Shown one piece after another: positions 7,833 through 16,646 of a stretch of DNA of 64,000 bases. Origin of the DNA: Cedecea sp000277545 (GTDB taxonomy: Bacteria > Pseudomonadota > Gammaproteobacteria > Enterobacterales > Enterobacteriaceae); the NCBI GenBank assembly GCA_050847315.1, contig CP193791.1. One strand, written 5' to 3'. How positions within the stretch are numbered: the stretch's first letter is position 1; the number at the start of each line of letters is the position of its first letter. Made by a program: the position numbers and the translations under genes. The notes below the pieces were generated by a model that was given only the letters and a program-made list of their open reading frames with translations, was not told the origin of the DNA and ran no database searches.

Positions 7833-9487
7833 TACCAGCTCCGGAATTTCGCTGGCGGGTTGTAAAGACCGCCGGACCATTCGACGAGATCGGCCACGCT
7901 GCTTGCCGCCAGGAGAGAACGGGTCGCCTCGCTGCGGCGGATCCCCATATCTTCCGGGTAAGCCACTTTGCCGCTCTGGCGAAGTGCGGCGACACGTTTA
8001 GCGTCCACGCCCAGGCCGATGTCGGTGATACCGGCGACCGCCGCTACCATCGCGCGGCGTTCTTCCAGACTCTCCGCACGGTAGAGATACGCAATGCCTT
8101 CCTCAGTGAGCACGTGGGTGACGTCGTCGCCGTAAATCATTACCGGGGCCAGCGGCATCCCGGAGGTTTTGGCCACCTCTACGGCATCCAGAGTTTCCAC
8201 AAAGGTGGGCTTCACGCCCGCCTGGAAGGTTTCGACCATCTGCACCACCAGCTTTTTACCGCGCTGCATCGGATCGGGCTCGGTGATCATATTCAGCCAA
8301 GCCGGCGTGGCGTGGCGACGACCGTGCGGATCGTGTCCCATATTTGGCGCGCCGCCGAAGCCCGATAAGCGGCCACGCGTCACGGTTGAAGAGTTAGCCA
8401 GGCCATCAACCTGCAGGGTGGAACCAATAAACATATCCACAGCGTATTGCCCGGCCAGTTGGCACATGGCTCGGTTGGAGCGCATAGAGCCGTCGGCACC
8501 GGTAAAGAAGATATCCGGGCGGGCGCGAATGTACTCTTCCATGCCCAGCTCGCCGCCGAAGCAGTGCACGCTCTCGACCCAGCCGCTTTCAATCGCCGGG
8601 ATCAGCGTCGGGTGCGGGTTCAGGGTCCAGTGTTTGCAGATTTTACCTTTCAGACCAAGCTGTTCGCCGTAAGTCGGCAGCAGCAGCTCAATGGCGGCGG
8701 TGTTAAAGCCGATCCCATGGTTCAGCGACTGAACCTGGTGTTCGGCGTAAATGCCTTTGATGGCCATCATCGCCATCAGGATGTGTTCCTGCTTGATCAG
8801 GCGCGGGTCACGGGTAAACAGCGGTTCGATAAAGAAGGGTTTGTCGGCAACCACCACGTAGTCAATCCAGGATCCGGGAATGTCCACGCGCGGCAAATCG
8901 CAGTCATCGTCCACCAGTTCATTAACCTGGGCGATAACAATCCCGTCATGGAAGGCGGCAGCTTCAACCAATGCAGGCGTATCTTCAGTGCTCGGCCCGG
9001 TGTACAGGTTTCCTTTGCGGTCGGCTTTATAACCGGCGATGAGCGCGACGTTAGGCGCAAGATCGACGAACAAGCGCGCATAAAGCTCGATGTAGGTGTG
9101 AATCGAGCCAATTTCTAACAGCCCGTCTTCAAGCAGTTGAGAAATACGCAGGCTTTGGGTGCCGGAGAAAGAGAAGTCAAGCTTGCGGGCGATACCTTTT
9201 TCAAAAATATCAAGGTGTTCACTCCGGCCGACGCTCGGCATGATCATATGCAGATCGTGTACTTTTTGCGGGCTGACTTCTGCCAGCATGCGGGAGAGAA
9301 AATCGGCCTGTTTTTGGTTATTTCCTTCCAGCACTACCCGGTCGCCCGGTGCAATCAGCTTTTCCATCACTTCGACGAGGTCCCCGGTCGGGATCACCTT
9401 GCCCTGTACGTTACTGGACGCCATACGTCGCTGCTTCTCGGTGCGACGCGTGTTCCAGACGCGGGCAGGCGTTTGGCTAGCACTCAT
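7832..9487 (-). CDS. mdcA: Malonate decarboxylase alpha subunit (acetyl-S-ACP:malonate ACP transferase)
   Basis: The first gene of the operon, 551 residues, the normal size for the family. It swaps acetyl for malonyl on the carrier protein MdcC, regenerating malonyl-S-ACP in each turnover. Family blocks include FFTGADGSMRSNRA and SGFGGAPNMGHDPHG in the second half, as in other CoA-transferase-like MdcA proteins. The start MSASQTPARVWNTRR has a strong GGAGG seven bases upstream. A 385-base non-coding region lies in front and should hold the operon promoter. Confidence 0.93.
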   Translation of the reverse strand: MSASQTPARVWNTRRTEKQRRMASSNVQGKVIPTGDLVEVMEKLIAPGDRVVLEGNNQKQADFLSRMLAEVSPQKVHDLHMIMPSVGRSEHLDIFEKGIARKLDFSFSGTQSLRISQLLEDGLLEIGSIHTYIELYARLFVDLAPNVALIAGYKADRKGNLYTGPSTEDTPALVEAAAFHDGIVIAQVNELVDDDCDLPRVDIPGSWIDYVVVADKPFFIEPLFTRDPRLIKQEHILMAMMAIKGIYAEHQVQSLNHGIGFNTAAIELLLPTYGEQLGLKGKICKHWTLNPHPTLIPAIESGWVESVHCFGGELGMEEYIRARPDIFFTGADGSMRSNRAMCQLAGQYAVDMFIGSTLQVDGLANSSTVTRGRLSGFGGAPNMGHDPHGRRHATPAWLNMITEPDPMQRGKKLVVQMVETFQAGVKPTFVETLDAVEVAKTSGMPLAPVMIYGDDVTHVLTEEGIAYLYRAESLEERRAMVAAVAGITDIGLGVDAKRVAALRQSGKVAYPEDMGIRRSEATRSLLAASSVADLVEWSGGLYNPPAKFRSW

Positions 9488-9872
9488 TATTAACCTCCTG
9501 ATTCAGCGCATCATTTTGATTGGCTTTAGTCTGGTTAAAAGTGTGCGCCACGCGGGGTTGGCTATCAATTAAGCTCAGGCGTTAATCATTAGCCTTAGAG
9601 TAATAATGGGTTTATCGTTTTGTGATCGAGGTAGAAGGCGAAGATGGCCAGGGTGCGCTACGCGGATGAAGGAGGAAAAAGGTGTACTTCGCTGCCCCCG
9701 ATGTTAAGGTTGGCGAGTCTTAAATACAGGTTTTAACGTCATGCTGCTCGTCGCCGTACTCAACAATCCTCTGCTAAAACAGCCGCGCATCGCTTAGCGC
9801 GCTCACACATTCCCGTCTGCAATTTGAAACGGAACCTTGTTCCGTGGGCACACTTTTGTTGTGAGAAAAAAC
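9488..9872 (-). promoter_or_regulatory. mdc operon promoter region with a possible MdcR site at 9568-9586
   Basis: This gap lies between mdcA (minus) and the acetyltransferase gene (plus). At 9568-9586 there is an inverted repeat ATTAA-N9-TTAAT about 80 bases upstream of mdcA, the kind of AT-rich dyad LysR proteins bind. This is a pattern match only. I see no convincing small gene in the rest of the gap. Confidence 0.35.
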
Positions 9873-10505
9873 ATGTCAAAGACTGAAAAGCACTGGTCTC
9901 AGGTCGAGCACCTGCACGAAACGGTGACCAACCCCAATATTCATATTAAAGGCCAGCACAGTTATTACAGCGACTGCTGGGATAGCGGTTTTGAGCGAAG
10001 CGTGGTGCGCTACCTGCAGGGTGACGCGGTGAGCCGGGAGTGGGAGCCCATTGGCGAGCTTGACCAGCTGTGGATAGGGGATTACGTCTGTATCGCCGCC
10101 GAGGCGGTGATCCTGATGGGCGGCAACCACACGCACAGAGGCGACTGGTTCTCTCTTTACCCCTTTATCGAAACCATCAAAGACGCCTACCGCGCCAAAG
10201 GCGACACGACGCTCGGAGACGGATGCTGGATAGGCATGAGGGCAATCATCATGCCCGGCGTAACCATCGGTGAAGGCGCAATTATTGCCGCTGGCAGCGT
10301 GGTGACGAAAGACGTCGCGCCTTACAGCGTCGTCGGCGGTAACCCGGCCAAACCAATCGCCCTGCGTTTCGAACCCGAGGTGATTGAGCGGCTGCTGAAG
10401 CTGCACATTTACCAGCTAAGCGACGAGCACTTTCAGGCTATTCGGCCCCTGTTGAGCAATAACGATATTGCTGCGCTGGAGCAGGCGGTGGGAGAACTGC
10501 GGTAA
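9873..10505 (+). CDS. CatB-type (xenobiotic) O-acetyltransferase
   Basis: A 210-residue left-handed beta-helix acetyltransferase, starting MSKTEKHWSQVEHLHE (a frame 12 codons longer has no better start). It shares with type B chloramphenicol acetyltransferases the NPNI...YSYYS opening (here NPNIHIKGQHSYYSDCWDSG), the GGNHTHR block carrying the catalytic histidine, hexapeptide repeats such as GDGCWIGMRAIIMPGV, and the closing VVGGNPAKPI. Trimeric acetyl-CoA-dependent enzymes of this group acetylate chloramphenicol or streptogramins, but many chromosomal members have unknown substrates. It is a single gene ending at a strong hairpin. Confidence 0.8.
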   Translation: MSKTEKHWSQVEHLHETVTNPNIHIKGQHSYYSDCWDSGFERSVVRYLQGDAVSREWEPIGELDQLWIGDYVCIAAEAVILMGGNHTHRGDWFSLYPFIETIKDAYRAKGDTTLGDGCWIGMRAIIMPGVTIGEGAIIAAGSVVTKDVAPYSVVGGNPAKPIALRFEPEVIERLLKLHIYQLSDEHFQAIRPLLSNNDIAALEQAVGELR

Positions 10506-10511
10506 AGAAAG

Positions 10512-10532
10512 CGGGCGGGAATATCCCGCCCG
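10512..10532. terminator. Bidirectional terminator-like hairpin between catB-like gene and cybC
   Basis: CGGGCGGGA, a two-to-three-base loop and TCCCGCCCG lie between two convergent stop codons. The stem is perfect and GC-rich, but only short T tracts follow. Confidence 0.7.
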
Positions 10533-10542
10533 TTGTTAAATC

Positions 10543-10929
10543 TTAGCGAAACTTCTTGTGGTAGGTATCGCGAGTGGTTTTGAAGTCTGCGGCAGCAGCC
10601 TGAGCTTCTGTCACTTTGCCTTCGTTGGCCAGCTTCAGGGCACCGTCAATCTGGCCCACGAGAATATCAAACCCGTGGCGGTACTCTTTCATGTTGGCGC
10701 TGTCGGCAGCCTCATTTTCCAGCTTAGGCGGGGTGCCTTTCTGCGCATCCAGAGCCGCTTCACGCATGTTGCCCAGTGAGGTTTTCAGCTCGGCGGCATC
10801 TTTGGTGCTCAGCACGGTCTTGTAGTTTTTCGCGATAATGTCCATGTCGTCACCGACATCTTTGGCAAACGCAGCGCCGGACAGTAACACGGATGATACG
10901 GCTAACATTGCAATCAGTTGCTTACGCAT
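10543..10929 (-). CDS. cybC: Soluble cytochrome b562
   Basis: A 128-residue periplasmic protein: signal peptide MRKQLIAMLAVSSVLLSGAA ending at AFA-K, then the four-helix bundle of cytochrome b562. Both heme ligands are present, the methionine near the start of the mature chain (KDVGDDMDI) and the histidine close to the end (DTYHKKFR), and the conserved block FRHGFDILVGQID appears here as YRHGFDILVGQID. It is a monocistronic gene downstream of pmbA. The physiological partner is not known in any species. Confidence 0.95.
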   Translation of the reverse strand: MRKQLIAMLAVSSVLLSGAAFAKDVGDDMDIIAKNYKTVLSTKDAAELKTSLGNMREAALDAQKGTPPKLENEAADSANMKEYRHGFDILVGQIDGALKLANEGKVTEAQAAAADFKTTRDTYHKKFR

Positions 10930-10987
10930 TTACTCACCTTATCTTTTTTATATGAGAAACGGGCGCGGCAGGACGCGCCACATTGCT

Positions 10988-12340
10988 TTACTGACCGGCT
11001 ATCTTCATCTCCGGAAGTAAGACTGAACCACACTGAATGTTGCTACGTGTTTCTATATCGTTGCCAATAGTAACTATCTCGCGCCACATGTCTTTCAGGT
11101 TGCCGGCGATGGTGATTTCGCTCACCGGATACTGGATCTCGCCATTTTCAACCCAGAAGCCCGCCGCACCGCGAGAATAGTCGCCGGTAATGCCGCTCAC
11201 GCCCTGCCCCATCAGCTCGGTCACCACCAGCCCGGTGCCCATCTGTTTCAGCATTTCCTCAAAGCCCAGGCCCTGGCCAGCAATGCGCCAGTTGTGGATC
11301 CCGCCCGCGTGGCCGGTGCTTTTCAGCCCCAGCTTACGTGCGGAATAGTTGGTCAGCAGCCACTGCTGCAGCACACCGTCCTTGATGATATCGCGGCGTT
11401 CGGTACGCACGCCTTCGCTGTCAAACGGCGTGGAAGCCAGGCCTTTCAGCAGGTGCGGATGCTCTTCAATGGTCAGCCAGTCCGGCAGAATTTGCTTGCC
11501 GAGGGAATCCAGCAGGAAAGTTGATTTGCGGTACACCGCACCGCCCGCAATCGCGCCGACCAGGTGACCAAACAGCCCGGTCGCCACTTCATTAGCGAAA
11601 ATCACCGGGGCTTTCATGGTGGACAGTTTACGCGGAGACAGGCGAGACAGCGTGCGGCGCGCGCAGTCGGCCCCGACCCATTCAGGTGATTTCAGGTCTT
11701 CCATCGCGCGACCGATGGTGTATGCGTAATCCCGCTCCATATCACCGTTTTCTTCGGCAATGACGCAGCTCGAAAGAGAATGGCGGGTGGAGCAGTAGCT
11801 CTGCAGCATACCGTGGCTGTTGCCGAAAACTTTGATGCCGTAATGGCTGTTAAAGCTGCCGCCTTCGGTATTGGTAATACGTTTGTCCACGTTCAGGGAC
11901 GCGTTTTCCGCTCGCGCGGCAAGCTCAATGGCGCGCTCCGGGTCAATTTCCGTTGGGTGGAAGAGATCCAGATCGGGGGCATCAAAGGCCAGCAATTCTT
12001 TATCCGCCACGCCAGCATAAGGGTCCGGCGAGGTATAGCGAGCGATGTCCAGCGCGGCCTGTACGGTACGGGCAATGGCGTCCGGGCTCAGATCCGTGGA
12101 CGAAGCGCTGCCTTTGCGGTTTTGGTGATAAACGGTGATGCCCAACGCACCATCGCTGTTGAATTCGACGTTCTCCACCTCACCGTAGCGGGTGCTGACG
12201 CTGATACCGGTGGTTTTACTGACCGCCACTTCCGCGCCGTCTGACTTGCCCTTTGCCAGCTCCAGCGCCTGTGAAACCGCCTGCTCCAGAACCTGACGTT
12301 GTTGTGCTACTTGCGTGTTTACTTTCATCGCTACTGCCAT
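10988..12340 (-). CDS. pmbA: Metalloprotease accessory subunit TldE/PmbA
   Basis: A 450-residue cytoplasmic protein nearly identical along its length to E. coli PmbA (TldE), from MAVAMKVNTQVAQQ to LLPEMKIAGQ. The start used gives the E. coli length; a longer frame adds 27 unlikely residues. With TldD it forms the heterodimer that processes microcin B17 precursor and degrades the CcdA antitoxin; TldD carries the metal site and PmbA does not. It is divergent from darP, as in E. coli. Confidence 0.95.
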   Translation of the reverse strand: MAVAMKVNTQVAQQRQVLEQAVSQALELAKGKSDGAEVAVSKTTGISVSTRYGEVENVEFNSDGALGITVYHQNRKGSASSTDLSPDAIARTVQAALDIARYTSPDPYAGVADKELLAFDAPDLDLFHPTEIDPERAIELAARAENASLNVDKRITNTEGGSFNSHYGIKVFGNSHGMLQSYCSTRHSLSSCVIAEENGDMERDYAYTIGRAMEDLKSPEWVGADCARRTLSRLSPRKLSTMKAPVIFANEVATGLFGHLVGAIAGGAVYRKSTFLLDSLGKQILPDWLTIEEHPHLLKGLASTPFDSEGVRTERRDIIKDGVLQQWLLTNYSARKLGLKSTGHAGGIHNWRIAGQGLGFEEMLKQMGTGLVVTELMGQGVSGITGDYSRGAAGFWVENGEIQYPVSEITIAGNLKDMWREIVTIGNDIETRSNIQCGSVLLPEMKIAGQ

Positions 12341-12439
12341 AATGTAAGGTGAGTCGTTCAAGTCTAACAGGATCAGAACAATTTCGCAGTGCAGGCCCAT
12401 TGCTGGTAATATCCGCGTCAACTTTTTAAGGAGCCTAAT

Positions 12440-12994
12440 ATGACCAAGCAGCCCGAAGACTGGCTCGACGACGTGCCCGATGATGAAAATGAAGACGAAG
12501 ATGATGAAATTATCTGGGTCAGTAAAAGTGAGATTAAGCGCGACGCCGAAGAGCTAAAACGCCTGGGCGTTGAGCTGATGGAACTGGGCAAAAATGCCCT
12601 GGAAAAAATCCCGCTCGACGATGATTTACGTGCCGCCATTGAGCTGGCGCAGCGCATCAAGAAAGAAGGCCGCCGCCGCCAGGTGCAGCTGATCGGCAAG
12701 ATGATGCGTTCCCGCGACATGGATCCAATCCGTCAGGCGCTCGACAAGCTGAAGAACCGCCACAACCAGCAGGTTTCGCTGTTCCACAAGCTGGAAGCCC
12801 TGCGCGACCGCCTGGTTGAAGAAGGCGATGACGCGATGAGCGAAGTCCTGAGACTTTATCCGCAGGCGGACCGCCAGCAGCTGCGCGTGTTGATCCGTAA
12901 CGCGCAAAAAGAAAAAGCGGCCAATAAGCCGCCTAAGTCCTACCGTCAGATCTTCTCTTACCTTCGCGAACTCGCCGAAGAGCAGGAAAGCTAA
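12440..12994 (+). CDS. darP: Ribosome biogenesis factor DarP (YjgA)
   Basis: A 184-residue, very acidic then basic, all-helical protein starting MTKQPEDWLDDVPDDE, matching E. coli YjgA/DarP in length and sequence. DarP binds late 50S assembly intermediates. The acidic head (residues 8-24) and the charged helical body (RIKKEGRRRQVQLIGKMM) are characteristic. AAGGAG precedes the ATG. It is followed by a strong stem-loop. Confidence 0.95.
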   Translation: MTKQPEDWLDDVPDDENEDEDDEIIWVSKSEIKRDAEELKRLGVELMELGKNALEKIPLDDDLRAAIELAQRIKKEGRRRQVQLIGKMMRSRDMDPIRQALDKLKNRHNQQVSLFHKLEALRDRLVEEGDDAMSEVLRLYPQADRQQLRVLIRNAQKEKAANKPPKSYRQIFSYLRELAEEQES

Positions 12995-13000
12995 GACGTT

Positions 13001-13032
13001 AGCGCTGGCCTGTTTTTTCCCCGGCCAGCGCT
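13001..13032. terminator. Stem-loop terminator after darP
   Basis: AGCGCTGGCC and GGCCAGCGCT form a perfect 10-bp stem around a 12-base T-rich loop. It sits between the convergent darP and LysE-type genes and could serve both. Confidence 0.6.
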
Positions 13033-13051
13033 CAATTTCCTCTGACCTTTC

Positions 13052-13681
13052 TCAGGTCAAATTACTGCGTCGATACAGCGCCACGCCCACCGCCAGCACG
13101 GCGAGCATACCCGCACAGCTGCGGTTCACCCAGCGCATCACGTTGGCGGAGAATTTACGCATCGCGTGGCGGCCACCCCAGGCGTAAATCGTCATCATGA
13201 TGCAGTCAATAATCGCGCTGACCAGCGCCAGAATCATGTACTGCATCGCCACCGGCTCCTGCGGGCGGATGAACTGCGGTAAAAATGCCGAGAAGAACAG
13301 CAGCCCTTTGGGGTTGGATAAGCCGACCATCAGCGATCGCAGAAACGCCGTTTTGCCCGTGGCCACTGCCGCCGAAGCGCTCACGCTTAGTGCCTTAGCA
13401 GGTGCGCGCCACAGCACGTAAGCCAGATAGACCAGGTAAAGCACACCGCCCCATTTCACCACTGCAAACAGCTGTTCAGAAGCCTGCAACAACGCGCCCA
13501 GGCCGCAGCCCACCGCGCCAATCAGCAGCAGGTCCGCCAGCACCGCACCGAGGAAGCCGTAGCCCGCAATGCGCATTCCGTAGGTGGCTCCGTTATTGAG
13601 CGCTAAAAGCATCGACGGGCCTGGCGTCACCATAACCGCGCTAACGGCGATGACGTAAAGAAACAGCGTGGTGATATCCAT
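13052..13681 (-). CDS. LysE/RhtB-family amino acid exporter
   Basis: A 209-residue inner-membrane protein with about six hydrophobic segments. The family signature is present near the N-terminus, VMVTPGPSMLLALNNG, and the second block SNPKGLLFFSAFLPQF follows around residue 125. Members export lysine, threonine, homoserine or related amino acids; the substrate cannot be told from sequence. The gene stands alone between darP and a GNAT gene. Confidence 0.88.
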   Translation of the reverse strand: MDITTLFLYVIAVSAVMVTPGPSMLLALNNGATYGMRIAGYGFLGAVLADLLLIGAVGCGLGALLQASEQLFAVVKWGGVLYLVYLAYVLWRAPAKALSVSASAAVATGKTAFLRSLMVGLSNPKGLLFFSAFLPQFIRPQEPVAMQYMILALVSAIIDCIMMTIYAWGGRHAMRKFSANVMRWVNRSCAGMLAVLAVGVALYRRSNLT

Positions 13682-13754
13682 CTATTAAGTCCTGGTAAAA
13701 AATAGATTAGCGCCCGGCGGCGACTGCCTGCCGGGTACTTTAAAAACGTTTAGA

Positions 13755-14285
13755 TTAAAGCGGGCGTTCCATCACGATGTGGCAGAGATCGTCAAAAAAG
13801 CGGCCATACTGAGCGTCACCGATGGGCTGCGGATAACTCAGCACAATCAGCTGATGATCGTGGATATCCGCATGGTAAGTCGGATGGTGATGCACATAGT
13901 CGTTTTCGCAGAAGCCTAGGCTTTGGTAAAAACGCAGCCGCTTATGAGCGATCTCAGTGGTGAGCGGATCGATTTCGAGGATAGTTTGCGGGTAAAGCCG
14001 CAAAAACTGGCTCAGCATTCGCTTGCCGTAGCCCTGCGCACGCAGCTGGCCGTTCACGGCGAGGTGCTCAATATAGGCATAATCGCCAAAATCCCACGCG
14101 CCGATCATGCCGACAAACTGCTCGCCGTCGAACCAGGCCTGCAGGCTGTAATTCGGGTGAGAAAGCGCGCTAATTTTTGCGGCGGGCTGGCGTTTCTCAT
14201 GGCGCGGAAAGGCGCTTTCATACAGCTCGTCCACGCATTCAAAATACGGGGAGCTGCGGTCGGTAATTCGTTTTATCGTTAGCAT
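13755..14285 (-). CDS. GNAT-family N-acetyltransferase
   Basis: A 176-residue protein with a GNAT core: the acetyl-CoA loop appears as LRAQGYGKRMLSQF around residues 80-93 (Q/R-x-x-G-x-G pattern), preceded by the strand YIEHLAVNGQ and followed by ILEIDP and RLRFYQSLGF. The substrate is unknown. It is transcribed away from the threonine-aldolase-like gene, with a 120-base shared upstream region. Confidence 0.8.
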   Translation of the reverse strand: MLTIKRITDRSSPYFECVDELYESAFPRHEKRQPAAKISALSHPNYSLQAWFDGEQFVGMIGAWDFGDYAYIEHLAVNGQLRAQGYGKRMLSQFLRLYPQTILEIDPLTTEIAHKRLRFYQSLGFCENDYVHHHPTYHADIHDHQLIVLSYPQPIGDAQYGRFFDDLCHIVMERPL

Positions 14286-14406
14286 GAGCGCAGTTTACCA
14301 AATGTATACACTTTACGATCGCCATTTCGGGTAGCTTATTCACATTGCGCTAATGCCCTACGTTCCCCTTTGACTTAATCCGTCCAGATAGAGGTTCTCT
14401 GCTTTG

Positions 14407-15507
14407 ATGCCAGATATCGATGCCCAACGACGCGCTCTTAAGCTTGCCTGTAAAACCGAGCTGAGAGGATTTAAAGAAATGACACCTGCGGAGCAATTCC
14501 GGGAGATGGCCGACTGGGCCAGGGAAAATGAATTCGCCCATGACAGCTACGGCGTTGGGGATTTTATCGCGGGTTTTGAGACCAAAATCGCTCAGCTACT
14601 AGGTAAACCAGCGGCAATATTTATTCCTACCGGAGTGATGGCGCAGCTGATAGCGGTCATTATCTGGAGCGAACGTAACCGCCTGCCTCGCTTTGGCACG
14701 CACGCGACATCGCACCTGCTGATTCATGAACAGCAAACTTTTCAGGCCCTGGTGAAGATGCATGGCGTCGTCGTAGGTCATAAACTACGGCCTATCCTTG
14801 CCAGTGATTTTACCGCCATAGCGGAGCCTTTAAGCTGCCTTGTGGTTGAACTTCCCGCGCGTGAGATTGGCGGACAACTCCCGGAGTGGGACGAGCTGGA
14901 AGCCCTGAAAGCCGCAGCCGCAGAAGCTGGCACGCCGCTGCATATGGACGGGGCTCGCCTCTGGGAGAGCCGGGCGTATTACCAGCGCACCTGGGCTGAA
15001 ATTGCTGAGGGTTTTTCTTCAGTCTATGTTTCCGTCTACAAGGGCCTCGGGGGTATTTCAGGTTCGTTACTCGCTGGCGATGAAGACTTTATCCGCCAGG
15101 CTCGCGTCTGGCTCAGACGATTAGGCGGTAACGTGGTGACGCAAAGTCCCGCGGTGGTTTCCACGGCAATGCGCTTAGAAAAACGGCTGACCATCCTTGA
15201 GAGCTGCTATCAGCGCACCCTCAGTCTCGCCGCCAGCCTGGAGGCCGTGCCGGGCATTCGTATCCTGCCCCGCAGACCTCAGGTCAACATGCTGCATGTT
15301 TATTTCGATGCGGATAAAGAAACATTACTCAGCGCCAGGGATGAAATAGCCAGGCAGGAGGGATACTGGCTGTTCAATGCGCTGGAAGAGGCCGAAGTAC
15401 CGGGCTGGTGTAAAACGGAATGGTATGTAGGCGACAACATGCTGCCGATAGGCAACGAGACCGTTTTAAACTTGTTCCACCAACTGATGGCTAAAGCGAG
15501 CCGCTAA
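14407..15507 (+). CDS. Threonine-aldolase-like PLP-dependent lyase
   Basis: About 366 residues of a fold type I PLP enzyme related to low-specificity L-threonine aldolase. The PLP lysine is in SVYKGLGGISGS (about residue 218), the aspartate contacting the pyridine ring is in HMDGARLWE, and FIPTGVMAQL forms part of the phosphate site. The start is uncertain: GAGG is nine bases before a TTG at 14404 and twelve before the ATG at 14407. Substrate unproven; beta-hydroxy amino acids are likely from the family. Confidence 0.8.
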   Translation: MPDIDAQRRALKLACKTELRGFKEMTPAEQFREMADWARENEFAHDSYGVGDFIAGFETKIAQLLGKPAAIFIPTGVMAQLIAVIIWSERNRLPRFGTHATSHLLIHEQQTFQALVKMHGVVVGHKLRPILASDFTAIAEPLSCLVVELPAREIGGQLPEWDELEALKAAAAEAGTPLHMDGARLWESRAYYQRTWAEIAEGFSSVYVSVYKGLGGISGSLLAGDEDFIRQARVWLRRLGGNVVTQSPAVVSTAMRLEKRLTILESCYQRTLSLAASLEAVPGIRILPRRPQVNMLHVYFDADKETLLSARDEIARQEGYWLFNALEEAEVPGWCKTEWYVGDNMLPIGNETVLNLFHQLMAKASR

Positions 15508-15531
15508 CCGTTCGCCAGCAGATAAAAAAAA

Positions 15532-15550
15532 TGGCCCCGCATAGGGGCCA
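15532..15550. terminator. Bidirectional terminator between aldolase-like gene and epmA
   Basis: TGGCCCC-GCATA-GGGGCCA hairpin with A-rich sequence before and T-rich sequence after it, which would terminate both convergent genes. Confidence 0.8.
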
Positions 15551-15564
15551 GTTTTCTTCGGGCG

Positions 15565-16542
15565 TTAAGCGCGGTCCACCGTAAAGGCTAAGACATCGGC
15601 AAGGCTTTCCGCCCCCAGCGCCAGCATAATTAGGCGGTCAACGCCCAGCGCTACGCCGGAGCTGTCCGGCATGCCCGCTTCCAGCGCCGCCAGCAGGTTC
15701 ATGTCCACCGGCTGCTGCGGCAGGCCAAGCGCCGCGCGTTTGCGGTTATCCTGCTCGAAACGCTGCTGCTGTTCGCGGGCATCTGTCAGCTCATGGAAGC
15801 CATTCGCCAGCTCGATACCTTTGAAGTAAACCTCAAAGCGCTCCGCCACGCGGTGATCTTCGGTGCTGATCTGCGCCAGAGAGGCCTGGCTTGCCGGGAA
15901 GTGATACACGAAGGTCGGCTTGTCTTTACCAATCTGTGGCTCGACGCCCATCGCGAACAACAGCTGCAACAGCGTGTCCCGGTCTTCTTCTTTGTCGGCA
16001 ATGTTGCTCAGGTCGAGCTTCGCCGCCGCTTCACGCAGCTGCGCTTTGTCTGCAGACAGTGGGTCGATATCCAGATGGCGCTGGAAGGCCTGCTGGTAAG
16101 ACAAACTTTCTGCGGCGCCGCATTCCAACACCTGCTGCAGGAGATCGTCCACCTCATTCATCAGGCGGTACATGTCGTAATGCGGGCGATACCACTCCAG
16201 CATGGTGAATTCCGGGTTGTGGTGGCGCCCCATCTCTTCATTACGGAAACTGCGACACAGCTGGAACACCGGGCCACAGCCCGCCGCCAGCAGGCGTTTC
16301 ATGTGGTATTCCGGGCTGGTCATCAGGTACAAATTCATGCCCTGAGAGTGACCTGGGCCGACGAAACGGGTTTCAAACGGCACCAGATGAATATCGGTTA
16401 CCGTCGCCTGGCTCATGCAGGGTGTTTCCACCTCCAGAACGCCTCGGTCGGCGAAGAAGCGCCGAATCTCCGCCATAATGGCGGCGCGTTTTAACAAATT
16501 GGGGATGGATGCGCTCGGCTGCCAGGTGGCCGTTTCGCTCAT
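15565..16542 (-). CDS. epmA: EF-P lysine-34 ligase EpmA (PoxA/GenX)
   Basis: A 325-residue paralogue of class II lysyl-tRNA synthetase without the anticodon-binding domain, the same length as E. coli EpmA when started at MSETATWQPSASIPNLLKRA. Class II motifs are visible: motif 2 as FQLCRSFRNEE and motif 3 as GVALGVDRLIML. It attaches (R)-beta-lysine, made by EpmB, to Lys34 of EF-P; both partners are also in this window. In E. coli the gene lies next to frd, as here. Confidence 0.95.
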   Translation of the reverse strand: MSETATWQPSASIPNLLKRAAIMAEIRRFFADRGVLEVETPCMSQATVTDIHLVPFETRFVGPGHSQGMNLYLMTSPEYHMKRLLAAGCGPVFQLCRSFRNEEMGRHHNPEFTMLEWYRPHYDMYRLMNEVDDLLQQVLECGAAESLSYQQAFQRHLDIDPLSADKAQLREAAAKLDLSNIADKEEDRDTLLQLLFAMGVEPQIGKDKPTFVYHFPASQASLAQISTEDHRVAERFEVYFKGIELANGFHELTDAREQQQRFEQDNRKRAALGLPQQPVDMNLLAALEAGMPDSSGVALGVDRLIMLALGAESLADVLAFTVDRA

Positions 16543-16646
16543 GAGAAAGTCTCCGTATTTATGCAAGGCCGAGAAGTCTACCCGCATCACAGAAAGGAGA
16601 CAAATTTTGTGCAGAGAATTTTGTTCTGAGCGTTTTATGGCCCGCG

